From: Phoronis australis
Taxonomy: Eukaryota; Phoronida; Phoronidae
Direction of reading: 5' to 3'
Length of the DNA: 27,218 nucleotides
Assembly (NCBI GenBank): GCA_002633005.1
Contig: NMRA01000025.1
Span: 1,221,160-1,248,377, forward strand
The translations under genes and the position numbers were made by a program. Every line of letters begins with the position of its first letter. Positions within the stretch are counted from its first letter, which is position 1. The notes below the pieces were generated by a model. It was not told where the DNA came from. It searched no databases and saw only the letters and a list, made by a program, of their open reading frames with translations. Positions 1-9,108 of this stretch are shown in pieces.

Positions 1-1712
1 GTCTTTGTGTTTTTCCTCAAACAGCGAAAGAATACGTTACCGATATTTTGAATTGAATCTTCATGGTTAGTCCGGGCACGCTGATACCATCCTTGAAGAG
101 ATCGACGCCCTATTCCATGTAGAATGCCGCCATGGTATGGACGGCTTCCAACATGGGTCCGGTATCATTGTTATTATACCACACCAAAAATATTTCAGAC
201 TCTTCAAGTTGTTGTCTTTCCATGCCTTCAGACAGAGGCCGTAATCATCGTCGCTTATCGCCTCCTCTTTCAAACTGCTTTAAAAGCCGCTTGAGGTGTT
301 GGAGCCGTTTCGTCAAATTACCCACGTACTTGTAGAGAAAGAAACCTTTCTCTACAGCCGTCTCGTAAGCCTTCAAAAACTTTGCATAGCTACAGCCTGG
401 GGCCAAGTAATTTACAATGTCGAGAAACTTTTAAGTTGATCTGTTGTTAAGCACACAGAGTTTATCACGAAACTCAAATCTTACATTGATAAAAGTATTG
501 CAAAAAACTGCTTCTTCATGGTATTTAGGTCGTAATTTCCCGAATTGAAACCCATCGTCGGCATCTGTTTTAAGTAACGATCAAACTCGGCAGCCAGGTT
601 TTACAGGAAGTGACGAGGAGGTTTATCTTCTATTTCCCGTCTTCGTCAACGTCATCCACCTCAGCGTTGTCTGCTACATCCCTACGAACTGTCTCTTGAA
701 TTTCTTCAAAGGGACCCACGAAACGTCTCTCTACGTAGGCAGCATGCCTACGATAAGATGTTGAATCGTTTTTCTCACCACTTCTTTAGGTGTCACCGTT
801 AGATACAAACACCGCGGATCTTCAAACCTGTCGACGTTACTGGCCACTGAAACGCTCATGATCTCGTGTTCTCTCTTACTTTCATGAACGCCTCTATATG
901 AAACGCCACCCTGTAAGGGCAGTACCGAGCGCTTCCGGGAACGACGTATCCCTGTTCTTCCAATTTCTCGAAAGCTGTGTTACCAGGAAAAACGTGCCTC
1001 ACACTGTTATCGCATGTTTAGTTGTTGTCTAGATACTTTCGATGCGGTACTCCAAAACGAACCGCGGAGATTGCGTTGGTAAGACCTACAGCACTTCTTG
1101 ATATCGTGAATGTGTGAAAAGTGGTCTTCTTACAAGTTGAGAAAAAGTTCATCTTTAAACTGGCGATGGGGTCGACAAAGCTAGCCAGCTGTCACCGTCT
1201 TGGGATTTTTCCAACTCGTATACGTAGATGCTGATTTGGAACACGTTTTGTATTTCTGGAACATCACCCAGGAAAACAACTTGAAACTGTTTCGATGGGA
1301 TACCCAGCTGACGAAGACATTGGTCGTAAAGTTACTTGGTCAACTTCTCTAAGCTCTTTCGAGATTGCAGTCGATGAGCGGCTAGACAGCGAAAGAAACA
1401 CAAGCGATCGTCGTGTTTCCCGTGTCCGTCGCTTGTCATCGTCCACATGCCTTTATTATGAACAAGATACGGTAGAAAGGAAATGGGCGCGCCGATGGGG
1501 TGATCAATCATGTGTGTTACGTATACAGTCAAGTTGGTAACGAGTTCAACGATCCACTTCGACGTGGGTCGTCGTTGCCTCACCGATTCGAGAATGTCCA
1601 GGTCAACCAGAATGGAAAACAAAACATCCAGATCAGCAACAGTGTGGCATGTTGGCTTACTCGCAAACAAAAGCAAACGACGACCGAACTTATCACAACC
1701 GAGGTAGATCAA
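1..1712 (-). pseudogene. Broken family-B DNA polymerase of a selfish/virus-like element (N-terminal and exonuclease part)
   Basis: Six-frame reading of the minus strand gives one protein in collinear pieces separated by frameshifts and stops. In order: LCFFRCL (1383-1403); FQISIYVYELEK (about 1200-1250); EDHFSHIHDIKKCC, the start of a degenerate Cys/His finger (about 1088-1129); RHVFPG and FEKLE (about 950-1000); PYRVAFHIEAF (883-918); SVSVASN (about 836-856); GFNSGNYDLN (523-552); a TTDQLK...LDIVNYLAPG block (about 365-445); a WYNNND motif (about 140-175); SVPGLT (about 60-80); and FEEKHKD (about 1-25). I recognise this order from DNA_pol_B_2-like ORFs (organellar/viral, protein-primed type) that are abundant as repeats in cnidarian and invertebrate deuterostome genomes. 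The Exo I motif normally reads FDxE but here has His (codon 898-900) for the first Asp. Exo II (NxxxYD) is intact. In-frame stops occur near 738, 240 and 110. The palm and thumb would lie beyond the left edge. It is not functional as it stands. The exact element family and the 5' boundary near 1712 are uncertain. Confidence 0.8.
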
Positions 1713-2436
1713 TGACTGACTCGACAGCTCTCATTATCAGACAACATGAAAAGAAATTGGCGCGAAATTCTTGCCTCCCAAAACGTCACTTCCGGAGTAG
1801 AGAACGAATAATAAATTAATTTACGAAAAGCTGTAATTAAGTGGAAAATATGTCTGGGATAACCAACGAACCTTATTTTTGCTAAAAATGACATGAAAAT
1901 GGTTGCCTTCGCCTTAAAGAACCAAGACAAGCGTTAAACAAGTAATCCAACGCGTTGACTAGGCACGTGCGCACGTTGATTAAGCAGCTGTGCGCGTTGA
2001 ATAAGCACATTTCAAACCACAGAAGATATTTCATTTAACTATCCCAGTAAAAAGTTTAACATTACAAATCTTGCCATCTTTATCCGAATACAGTTCGCGC
2101 TACGTATGCCTAGGCACAACATGGGGGAATCAACAATCGGTCGGAATTCAAAATCACTCTGCTGTACTGTAAAACCAATTAAATGGCATGTGATCAAACG
2201 TGGTGTCCGGACTTCAAAACGCGATGGCTTCACCCAAAACAATTTCTGGCCTGTGCTATAACCAGTTGGACGGTGGTCAAACACGATCGACTGCCGTTCT
2301 TCCTCAGAGACTCGCTTTGAATGTCTCGAAAAAATTCAAGTGACATCTAGTGTTTAGTTTTCGTACCGTTTGTTTGTTTTGTTCAAACTCGGCGATCTGT
2401 TCGACCATTGAGTTTAACACCGTCCATCCCGTTTTA
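1713..2436. other. Intergenic, no gene recognised
   Basis: AT-rich DNA upstream of the polymerase relic. The short open frames on the minus strand (1709-1930, 2039-2284) show no family motif and no splice context. I could not find terminal inverted repeats that would bound the polymerase element here. Confidence 0.5.
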
Positions 2437-2605
2437 GGCCCAGCCAATTTTGTGGGTGCGGCCAACTAGTTTTGAGGTAGGCCTACCGGCCAACCTGTTC
2501 TGAGGTCCATCCACCAAGTCAGAACACCGGCCACTAAGTTTTGAAGTCCAGTCAGCTGGTTTTGAATTCCGGACAAGTGGTTTTGTCCGAGTCCGACCCA
2601 TTGTT
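2437..2605. repeat. Degenerate minisatellite, unit about 25-28 bp
   Basis: Successive lines of sequence repeat a theme of GGCCAAC, then AGTTTTGAGGT, then CC, with drift: GGCCAACTAGTTTTGAGGT (2460-2478), GGCCAACCTGTTCTGAGGTC (2489-2508), GGCCACTAAGTTTTGAAGTC (2529-2548), AGCTGGTTTTGAATTCC (2553-2569) and GGACAAGTGGTTTTGTCCG (2571-2589). Five or six diverged units can be seen. A 62-codon open frame on the minus strand here is a by-product of the repeat. Confidence 0.65.
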
Positions 2606-2628
2606 CATTACTCCTTGCACTGAAAGTC

Positions 2629-2740
2629 TTCACGTACAAGCGCAATGAAACCAATGGTCAACTTGCCTCTGATCACAAGGCGGAGGTATTGCACAGGTTT
2701 CTAAACTAATAATTTAATCAAACATTCCAGAACAGATTCA
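2629..2740 (+). repeat. Direct repeat copy A (~112 bp)
   Basis: The stretch begins TTCACGTACAAG and ends AACATTCCAGAACAG. It recurs at 2942-3055 with substitutions and small indels, roughly three quarters identical. Shared landmarks are CACGTACAAG, CAACCAATG-type and GTGCCT/TTGCCT blocks, ACAGG, and ATCAAACATTCCAGAACAG. Confidence 0.7.
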
Positions 2741-2818
2741 AATTTGCTTTATGTTTATATCATACAAGTCAGAAATACTCTTGGCAGTAACTCCTATTCT
2801 CTCAAAACAAAATTGGAA

Positions 2819-2915
2819 GAACTCTTGACCGACCCAAACAAACGATTCCACTATCCGTACCACCAATAGAACTCTTGTCTGACACAACCAAGCACTTCCA
2901 CTATCCGCACTAATA
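2819..2915 (+). repeat. Tandem 50-bp duplication
   Basis: GAACTCTTG, then a GAC..ACC/AACA block, then TTCCACTATCCG, then AC..AATA. The first copy is 2819-2868 and the second is 2869-2915. The copies differ by a handful of substitutions and a 3-base gap. The duplication lies between the two members of the ~112-bp direct repeat. Confidence 0.75.
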
Positions 2916-2941
2916 GCTGAATCCAAATCTTGGTCAAGGTT

Positions 2942-3055
2942 TTCACGTACAAGCTAATACAACCAATGATCAATGTGCCTGTGTCCCTAGACGTTGGGGG
3001 TTATTCTACAGGCTACTCAAATAATTATTAGATCAAACATTCCAGAACAGGATCA
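2942..3055 (+). repeat. Direct repeat copy B (~114 bp)
   Basis: Second copy of the unit at 2629-2740, offset about 313 bp. It ends with ATCAAACATTCCAGAACAG, the best-conserved block. The two copies and the DNA between them could be one larger tandem unit that was partly replaced. Confidence 0.7.
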
Positions 3056-4742
3056 GCGCCAATTTGCCGCTAGATGATGACACGTGACTGTTAACCCAAA
3101 TGATGCAATGCAAAGAAATTCTAAAATACGGTTTTGCTAACAAAATCAGGATTAAGAGTATACAAGGTATATAAATTCTGACAGGACTTTACAAGGTAAC
3201 AAGTCGCATGTGAGCTGTTGATTGAAAGGAGACGCGTCCAATTTTTCGTTTCGACTGGCGTGAGACGATCGGATCATTGTTTGTAAAGTCGTACACAAAA
3301 TCGTAAGCAACAATCCGACTGTGAAACTAGCAGGGGTTTAACGTTCGACTTTGTACTCTGAGAAAGATGCAGAAACTGTTGTAATGTTCTGCGTTGGACA
3401 GACAAAATCAAAGTCCGAGTTTGACGAGATGATTTTATTTACTAATTCCACTTGGAACCTCAGTGAAAACTTTGAATCCTTGTGAGTACCGTGTGAGAAC
3501 TGTAAATCTATGAAAATACACAAAATACTCTAAATACATGACAATATTATATAAAACCGAACCTAAATTAAACTGTTAACAATAGTCACTCTAAGAAACT
3601 AGTCAAAAGTACTCGAATCTAACTGAATCGGCATATGAACTTTAAATCACATTTACCAAACCAACATTTATCATAAAACGTATTATATCTTAGAACATTT
3701 CATAGTTCATAAACTCTAATGAGACTTACAGAAATTGCTCCCTTTGATCTTATCCACGCGTGAACATCCAATTCTTGTTTTGTGTATCAGTATGATCCTT
3801 GTCAGTGACTGAATACACTCCTTGAAACTCTACAGACTCGGTGATCTGCCTAAAATACTTGATTCTCTAAAGTTACTGAGCTTCCTCGTCTCCTAACTTT
3901 TTCTTTTGAGAATGGCGCTTATGTTTGCTCCAGAAATATTTATACTCTAAGATATGACTAAGCATCATATGGACACTGGTCAAGGCATAAGTACATCGGT
4001 GTGGGTGTTTCTCAGAATCAGTCCACCTCAAGTTGACCACTCCAAAACATATTTTGATGACCATATCCTGTTTGTCAGAACTGCACTGAGAACTTAACAG
4101 AACTAAAGCTTTCCTGAAGAAATTGCGCAATACTCAAGTTTACCACAACAAGTTGTTTACAGTAACAAGTCCTGTTCTAAAATATTTGTGACTTTCAAAA
4201 TAGTTAACTGATATTAATTAACACATTTGTTCATAATTTTAATCATCGATTACATAATTCTAACATTTTTCATCAAAAATGTTACAACTGTAACTGATGA
4301 ACGTTACTAATAAAACATGTCAGTGTATCCACGAATAGCAATATTGCCAGAGGTCAAAGGTCAGTTAGGACAATGCTGCTCTCTGTGCGTCCTTCTCTCC
4401 TGGGTAATGCCTGATATGGATCGGTCCATAACTGTGTCGTAATTGACCTATCGCCAGGATTTTGAGTGACGACTTAACTGACCATTTAGAACGCATCATT
4501 ATTGACACACTTTCGTTTCCAAGCCTCCATTTTACCCGACAAACAACACGTTGCACGTTAAAACTTATTGTTTGTTAGTCGACATTATGCAAGAGGGCGG
4601 TGCTTGCGACAGGTCAATTTCTAAATGACTAAGGGGCTACGAGAGACATCCTTTAAGCAACTGTAATAATCCCGTGAAGTAAAACGGCAAAGACATTTCC
4701 GTCTGAGGAATGACCACAGAGTACTTCGTGTGTTGTTCAAAC
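3056..4742. other. Intergenic / GPCR downstream region, no gene recognised
   Basis: AT-rich DNA with only short, motif-free open frames on the minus strand (3338-3523, 3873-4130, 4365-4556). It should include the 3' UTR of the receptor gene that ends at 4743. No canonical AATAAA on the minus strand stood out; the nearest variant seen is AATAAG near 4564-4569. A short perfect hairpin at 4261-4284 is listed separately. Confidence 0.5.
4261..4284. repeat. Perfect 10-bp inverted repeat, 4-nt loop
   Basis: TAACATTTTT, CATC, AAAAATGTTA. The arms are exactly complementary. In AT-rich DNA this may be chance. Confidence 0.6.
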
Positions 4743-5792
4743 TTACGTTGTGTGAGAAATAGCGTACATCGATGTCCGTGCCGAATGATTTTTACGTGTT
4801 TTTCTGAAACAGTGAGGCTTAGTACGGCACAACAGTTGAACTAACTCTTTCCGGAATCCTGGACTGCCAATACAGTACAAAACGAAATTAACACTATGAT
4901 TTACGTTGATCAAGATATAAGCAACTGTTGCCAACACAGAGCTTTCTGCAACTTTGTATAATCCACTAAAAACGGTAACCGTGTATGGCATCAGCAATGC
5001 TGTGAAAGTCACTGATACAAGGATTAACATCATTGTCAGTTGGCGCTGTTTCGTCAAGGCTTGTGATTTGTGTGAATCCTGTGTTGAGCTCGACATCTGA
5101 ACACGTTTTGTCGTTGCTACATATGTCTTGCATATTATGACAGCATTCATGATGATAAGAAAACATACAGGAATGATAGTAAACAAGCAAGCTTCAAAAA
5201 TCTTGTAAAACTTGACAACATCATCGGGTATGTCGTAGTATGGCTCGTTGACACAACCTGTTCCGTTTGCATTTGTGTCTGGTCGAACGTAAATTAAATA
5301 TGGCAAGCAGACGAGTAGTGACGAAACGCCTATAATTAGGGACACCGTAATAGCTCGATGAACTGTAAAATTAGATCTCACTTTTAAAGGTATCACAACG
5401 GCGGCGAAACGCTCGAAGGTCAAGGCCACAACTGTCCACACTGAAGCAAAGGACAAAGCAACTGTAACATATACGCTTACTGCGCACGACATATACGTCC
5501 ATTTTAAAAAAGAGCTGTATTCAACAAGATGACTCAAGACACAGAAGGTGTCTAGAAACGAGATGACGCTGAGATAAAAGGAAATCGTGTGCGTCCTCCA
5601 GCTTCGTCTTAAAATTAGAAAGGACAACGTGTTGCCTAGAATCGCGACTGCGCATAACGCATACTGAGAGTACAAAGTGACTTTTGCCAGAACATCTTCT
5701 TCTTCTGGTCCTTTCTCGTCTTCGTTTGTTATATTTAACTTAACGTCCCACGCTTCATCAGGATGGAAGAGCATTGTTGTAGCTGGCGTCAT
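4743..5792 (-). CDS. Class A (rhodopsin-like) neuropeptide-type GPCR, single exon, 349 aa
   Basis: An uninterrupted 349-residue frame with seven hydrophobic segments. The open frame extends 27 codons 5' of the ATG at 5792 to a TAA, but those codons contain no ATG, so I start at 5792. An upstream exon joining there cannot be excluded, because the extra codons look signal-like (VYLLIAFVIANIC). Landmarks: GN in TM1 (53-54), Asp81 in TM2, the Cys103-Cys180 pair for the TM3-ECL2 disulfide, ERF (127-129) in place of DRY at the end of TM3, basic ICL3 near 230-250, MPY in TM6 (268-270), and VNFVLY (301-306) in place of NPxxY in TM7. Helix 8 follows (FRKEL), then a Cys-rich basic tail. N-glycosylation sites are NIT (20) and NGT (176). 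The TM7 sequence NHSVNFVLYC resembles FMRFamide and other amidated-peptide receptors. Ligand unknown; Gq/Gi coupling cannot be read from the sequence. Confidence 0.9.
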   Translation of the reverse strand: MTPATTMLFHPDEAWDVKLNITNEDEKGPEEEDVLAKVTLYSQYALCAVAILGNTLSFLILRRSWRTHTISFYLSVISFLDTFCVLSHLVEYSSFLKWTYMSCAVSVYVTVALSFASVWTVVALTFERFAAVVIPLKVRSNFTVHRAITVSLIIGVSSLLVCLPYLIYVRPDTNANGTGCVNEPYYDIPDDVVKFYKIFEACLFTIIPVCFLIIMNAVIICKTYVATTKRVQMSSSTQDSHKSQALTKQRQLTMMLILVSVTFTALLMPYTVTVFSGLYKVAESSVLATVAYILINVNHSVNFVLYCIGSPGFRKELVQLLCRTKPHCFRKTRKNHSARTSMYAISHTT

Positions 5793-6386
5793 TGAACATA
5801 TGTTGGCAATTACGAATGCAATCAGTAGATAAACGCGTATTTTACTTTCGAGACAATGACCGTTCTTATACAATTAAGGATTGTAACCAGATACTACTAA
5901 TTAACTTTTCGCTATGTAAATGTCAAGTGTGTTGACTGCGCTACGGAACGTTCAATTGGATGACAACAAAAAGTTTAATTTTGTCCGAACTTTACTATAT
6001 CTCTTGAATATAGTGTACTTAGGAAGAATAGCAATTTTACGACACTGCCATTAAAAAATCAATATTTTTAAATGTCAAGAACGAAAAATATAAGGTACAA
6101 TAGTTGGACCTAAACCAGAACGCGTGTATGTACACAGAAAACAACTCAAGTTTCTTAATGTGATGGGTGAAAATTTTACACTGTGACAGCCATCACAAAT
6201 CTTTGTAGATATTTTTGTTAAATCCATAATTGGTGTAAGCCCAATTGTGAGACAACAAAAGGTTAGCATCCAATGGCTTGGAGAGCTTGCCGCTTAGCAT
6301 AACGTCAAGTTGTCAAATTCGTTCCGGAAAAACTTCCAGGCCGCCAAACGGACAATGAGGTCGCCAAAATGGAAAAAACATGTGCG
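5793..6386. other. GPCR upstream region, no gene recognised
   Basis: AT-rich intergenic DNA 5' of the receptor. A 64-codon minus-strand open frame (6075-6269) has no recognisable motif. The receptor promoter probably lies here, but no convincing TATA box or initiator could be singled out. Confidence 0.4.
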
Positions 6387-6898
6387 GGCGGTACGATAAC
6401 GTGCTTAACTTTTCCCCTTCGACCAAAAACGCAGTCCTCAAGTTTAAACACGCCCATGTTCCCATCTGGCAACAGAAACAGCCGCTGTTGTGGCGTTTTC
6501 TGTTGTTTGGGCGAATATTTCACCCTTGTTCGGCTTTAATCTGAAGCACGTGATCAGTAAACATGCGTCGTTGTCGGATTTCGTTGTTATTTGCCGATCA
6601 ATTATGACCTCAGCCTCTTTACTCCCTGTTGCTGTTTGATAACTGGCGACTTCATGGCGACTTGGGATTTTTACTAAGTTACCTAATAAAATCTGAGGTC
6701 GCATTGCATGGCGACCCGTAGATCACAAAATCGAGCCTTGGTTCGTTGTAGACTCAAATCCCAGTTAATTCTATACTTTTTACCCTGACCCATATTTATG
6801 TAATTGAAAGAAATCGAAGTTTTTATGTTTACAAAAGTCAGAATAGATGTTAGTGAGTTACCGATGCTTATTCACGGCTGTTATATAAATGGACAGTN
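6387..6898 (+). repeat. 512-bp tandem unit, copy 1
   Basis: Starts GGCGGTACGATAACGTGC and ends TATAAATGGACAGT followed by N at 6898. It is repeated immediately at 6899-7410 with a constant 512-bp offset and about five substitutions (for example TTCTGTTG against TTCTCTTG, CTGAAG against CTAAAG, CCGATC against CCGAAC, CTCAGC against CTCCGC, CTAAGT against CTAGGT). Each copy carries the same 86-codon minus-strand open frame. It has no recognisable domain and is probably not a gene. Confidence 0.9.
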
Positions 6899-7410
6899 GG
6901 CGGTACGATAACGTGCTTAACTTTTCCCCTTCGACCAAAAACGCAGTCCTCAAGTTTAAACACGCCCATGTTCCCATCTGGCAACAGAAACAGCCGCTGT
7001 TGTGGCGTTTTCTCTTGTTTGGGCGAATATTTCACCCTTGTTCGGCTTTAATCTAAAGCACGTGATCAGTAAACATGCGTCGTTGTCGGATTTCGTTGTT
7101 ATTTGCCGAACAATTATGACCTCCGCCTCTTTACTCCCTGTTGCTGTTTGATAACTGGCGACTTCATGGCGACTTGGGATTTTTACTAGGTTACCTAATA
7201 AAATCTGAGGTCGCATTGCATGGCGACCCGTAGATCACAAAATCGAGCCTTGGTTCGTTGTAGACTCAAATCCCAGTTAATTCTATACTTTTTACCCTGA
7301 CCCATATTTATGTAATTGAAAGAAATCGAAGTTTTTATGTTTACAAAAGTCAGAATAGATGTTAGTGAGTTACCGATGCTTATTCACGGCTGTTATATAA
7401 ATGGACAGTT
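6899..7410 (+). repeat. 512-bp tandem unit, copy 2
   Basis: About 99% identical to 6387-6898. It reads straight into unique sequence at 7411. Because an ambiguous base sits exactly on the copy junction, this may be two alleles joined head to tail by the assembler rather than a real duplication. Confidence 0.9.
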
Positions 7411-7451
7411 ATGATCAAAGAAGCCTACAGTTTTAATGCATGTTTAGATTA

Positions 7452-7746
7452 CATGGGCGCACCCAGGGGTGGCTCATCGGGGGGGGGGCTCGACCGAGCC
7501 CCTCAATTTGGCGAATTGGACAAAAGGGTCCGCGACAGTGAAACAAAAAGTCCTAGCAAACGAGACAAAAGTCCACAAAATCCACGGGAAGTCGGCGCAG
7601 ATGCACAAATTCATAATTCGCGGGCCTGAACCTAGTGGCCCTGTTTTTTTTTTCTTTTTTTTAATGCTCGTTGATCTTTTTTCCGTAAAAGGTCCGCATA
7701 ACGAAAAATTCGAGCCCCCCTATATTTTCAGCTGGGTGCGCGCATG
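7452..7746. mobile_element. Non-autonomous TIR element (MITE), 295 bp, with 5-bp target duplication
   Basis: The left end reads CATGGGCGCACCCAG and the right end, reverse complemented, reads CATGCGCGCACCCAG. Further in, both ends carry a GGGGGGCTCGA block, so the terminal inverted repeats are about 37-45 bp with a variable middle. The element is flanked by a perfect direct repeat GATTA (7447-7451 and 7747-7751), the expected footprint of a 5-bp target-site duplication. The interior has no transposase. It holds a poly-G run (about 7480-7488), a T-rich tract (7644-7661) and an open frame that is probably accidental. The superfamily is not recognised. Related pieces lie at 11194-11220 and 21696-21866. 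Confidence 0.75.
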
Positions 7747-8871
7747 GATTATGGCGAACAAGTAATTGTTAAAGATGGTTTCAGTCAGTACCGATAATAA
7801 AATACTGCAGAAACTAGAATACATTCAAAAGCAGGCCAGGCTCAATACCTCTATTTGGCAGAATACAAAAGCGATTTAAACCAGTTACCAACGCATCTTT
7901 TATTTCACATTAGCACCCAAAACAATTACACCCTTAAGTCCCGGTTGGACATCAACTTTTGGCCCGGCGCAACTGATACGGAGCAACTTGATCCGTGTCA
8001 ACTGGCCGTTTACCCACGCAATTTCACTAACTGTGGCAAGACGGAAGTTGTACGCTGGAGTGTGGAATGCACATGCGCAGGTTTTCAAATAACGGGAGTT
8101 GCAGAGACAGAGAACCCGTATGTAGGTCAATGCACAAGCGCAGTAGACATGATCCTTTCCGCCTTGTCCCAGTTTCGCGTTTTAGATATATAATTGACAC
8201 GGAGCAAGATGTTCGTGCCATGAAATCTGTGACATTCATGATACATATATGATTCTTGGTATGTTAGTTTGATAGTGTTGTTACTTATTGATATTATTTC
8301 TTTGCTATCCAATTGTTTGTGTTTATAGAAACTTGTTTTGGCTGTTAGCTGAGTCAGCGACCAACCCATCCGGGCCACGGCACCAAACAATGTAGTAGAA
8401 TAGTGGAATAACTCGACTTAGTAGCAGCGTTGGGTTGTGGTGTGGACAGTCTCGGTCCGTCAGTGAGATGGTTGTATTCAGTAACTAAGTGTGGAACACT
8501 CAATTACACTAGTAAAGCAACTGGCAGTAGCAAGATGAGGACTGTCTTNATGTTAATTCGATAACTGAGCTGGTGGTCCTGGGGGTGGGGTCCACGATAA
8601 AATAAGGAAACTCACTCATCTAGAGAATTTTATTGGAAATAGTTTTGAAGAGAAACTGCTGTGAAAAAGTCACTCTTGACTTCTGTGCATCACGTACACC
8701 TCTTATTTTGGGAGCACTCCCACAATATGAATATGTGCTGCTAGCCTACCCGGCATCGGGTGAGTTTCCAAAAAGAAACACTTAGTTCCACTCAATAAAA
8801 CTGTTATTCACGGTGGGGTAACTGGTGGGGATAACATCACCGAACGATGTTGATAGAAAGTGATTGCTAAA
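7747..8871. other. Intergenic, no gene supported
   Basis: Around 7855-8193 several frames are open on both strands (112 codons on plus, overlapping 70-90 codon frames on minus), so an open frame alone is not evidence for a gene here. None shows a recognisable domain. A single N is present at 8549. Confidence 0.4.
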
Positions 8872-8878
8872 AACTTAC

Positions 8879-9108
8879 CAAGTAATGTTGTGTAGTCTCC
8901 GAATGGAACTGCATAGTCATAGAGCACACACGGGGCTTCAGCATCCACACACTTTTTGTCAGTTAGTTGACCCTGTTGACCGCAATTGTCCACGAATATA
9001 GTAACCGTAGGTCTTTTGGGAATTTGTGGCCACCTGTCGAAGACTTGCACGAGGGAAATTAGCTATAATAAGGCTTAGCGCGACGACGTATTTTGATAAA
9101 AATTCCAT
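8879..9108 (-). CDS. Possible first coding exon of a secreted, Cys-rich protein
   Basis: An ATG at 9108 opens a signal-peptide-like start (MEFLSKYVVALSLIIANF) that soon hits a stop in its own frame. In the overlapping frame, open from about 9062, the sequence reads as a Cys-rich segment with FVDNCG, KKCVDAEAPC and YDYAVPFGDY. It ends at a consensus donor G|GTAAGT (exon end 8879). One missing or extra base near 9055-9070 would join signal and body, so this may be a sequencing error, a pseudogene, or an exon with its own acceptor (TTATTATAG|C at 9063). The DNCG...C-x6-PC spacing is faintly like ML (NPC2/GM2A) lipid-binding domains, but this is only a guess. No convincing second exon was found downstream on this strand. 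Confidence 0.3.

Noticed and set aside
1295-1715. Plus-strand open frames over the polymerase relic
   Set aside because: Antisense shadows of the minus-strand motifs such as LCFFRCL.
6720-6770. tRNA-like B-box resemblance (GGTTCG...) in the 512-bp unit
   Set aside because: No matching A box or cloverleaf could be drawn. No convincing tRNA, rRNA or snRNA gene was found anywhere in the window.
6444-7216. Two 86-codon minus-strand open frames, one in each 512-bp copy
   Set aside because: Their similarity only reflects the duplication of the DNA. No known domain, and the copies may be an assembly artefact.
7411-7765. Open frame shared between the MITE at 7452 and its half copy at 21696 (NLANW, TKVHK, KSAQMH)
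   Set aside because: Similarity follows from the repeat, there are indels, low-complexity runs interrupt it and no transposase motif is present.
7855-8193. 112-codon plus-strand open frame, with long minus-strand frames over the same bases
   Set aside because: Several frames are open on both strands, none has a recognisable domain, and there is no clear splice context or start.
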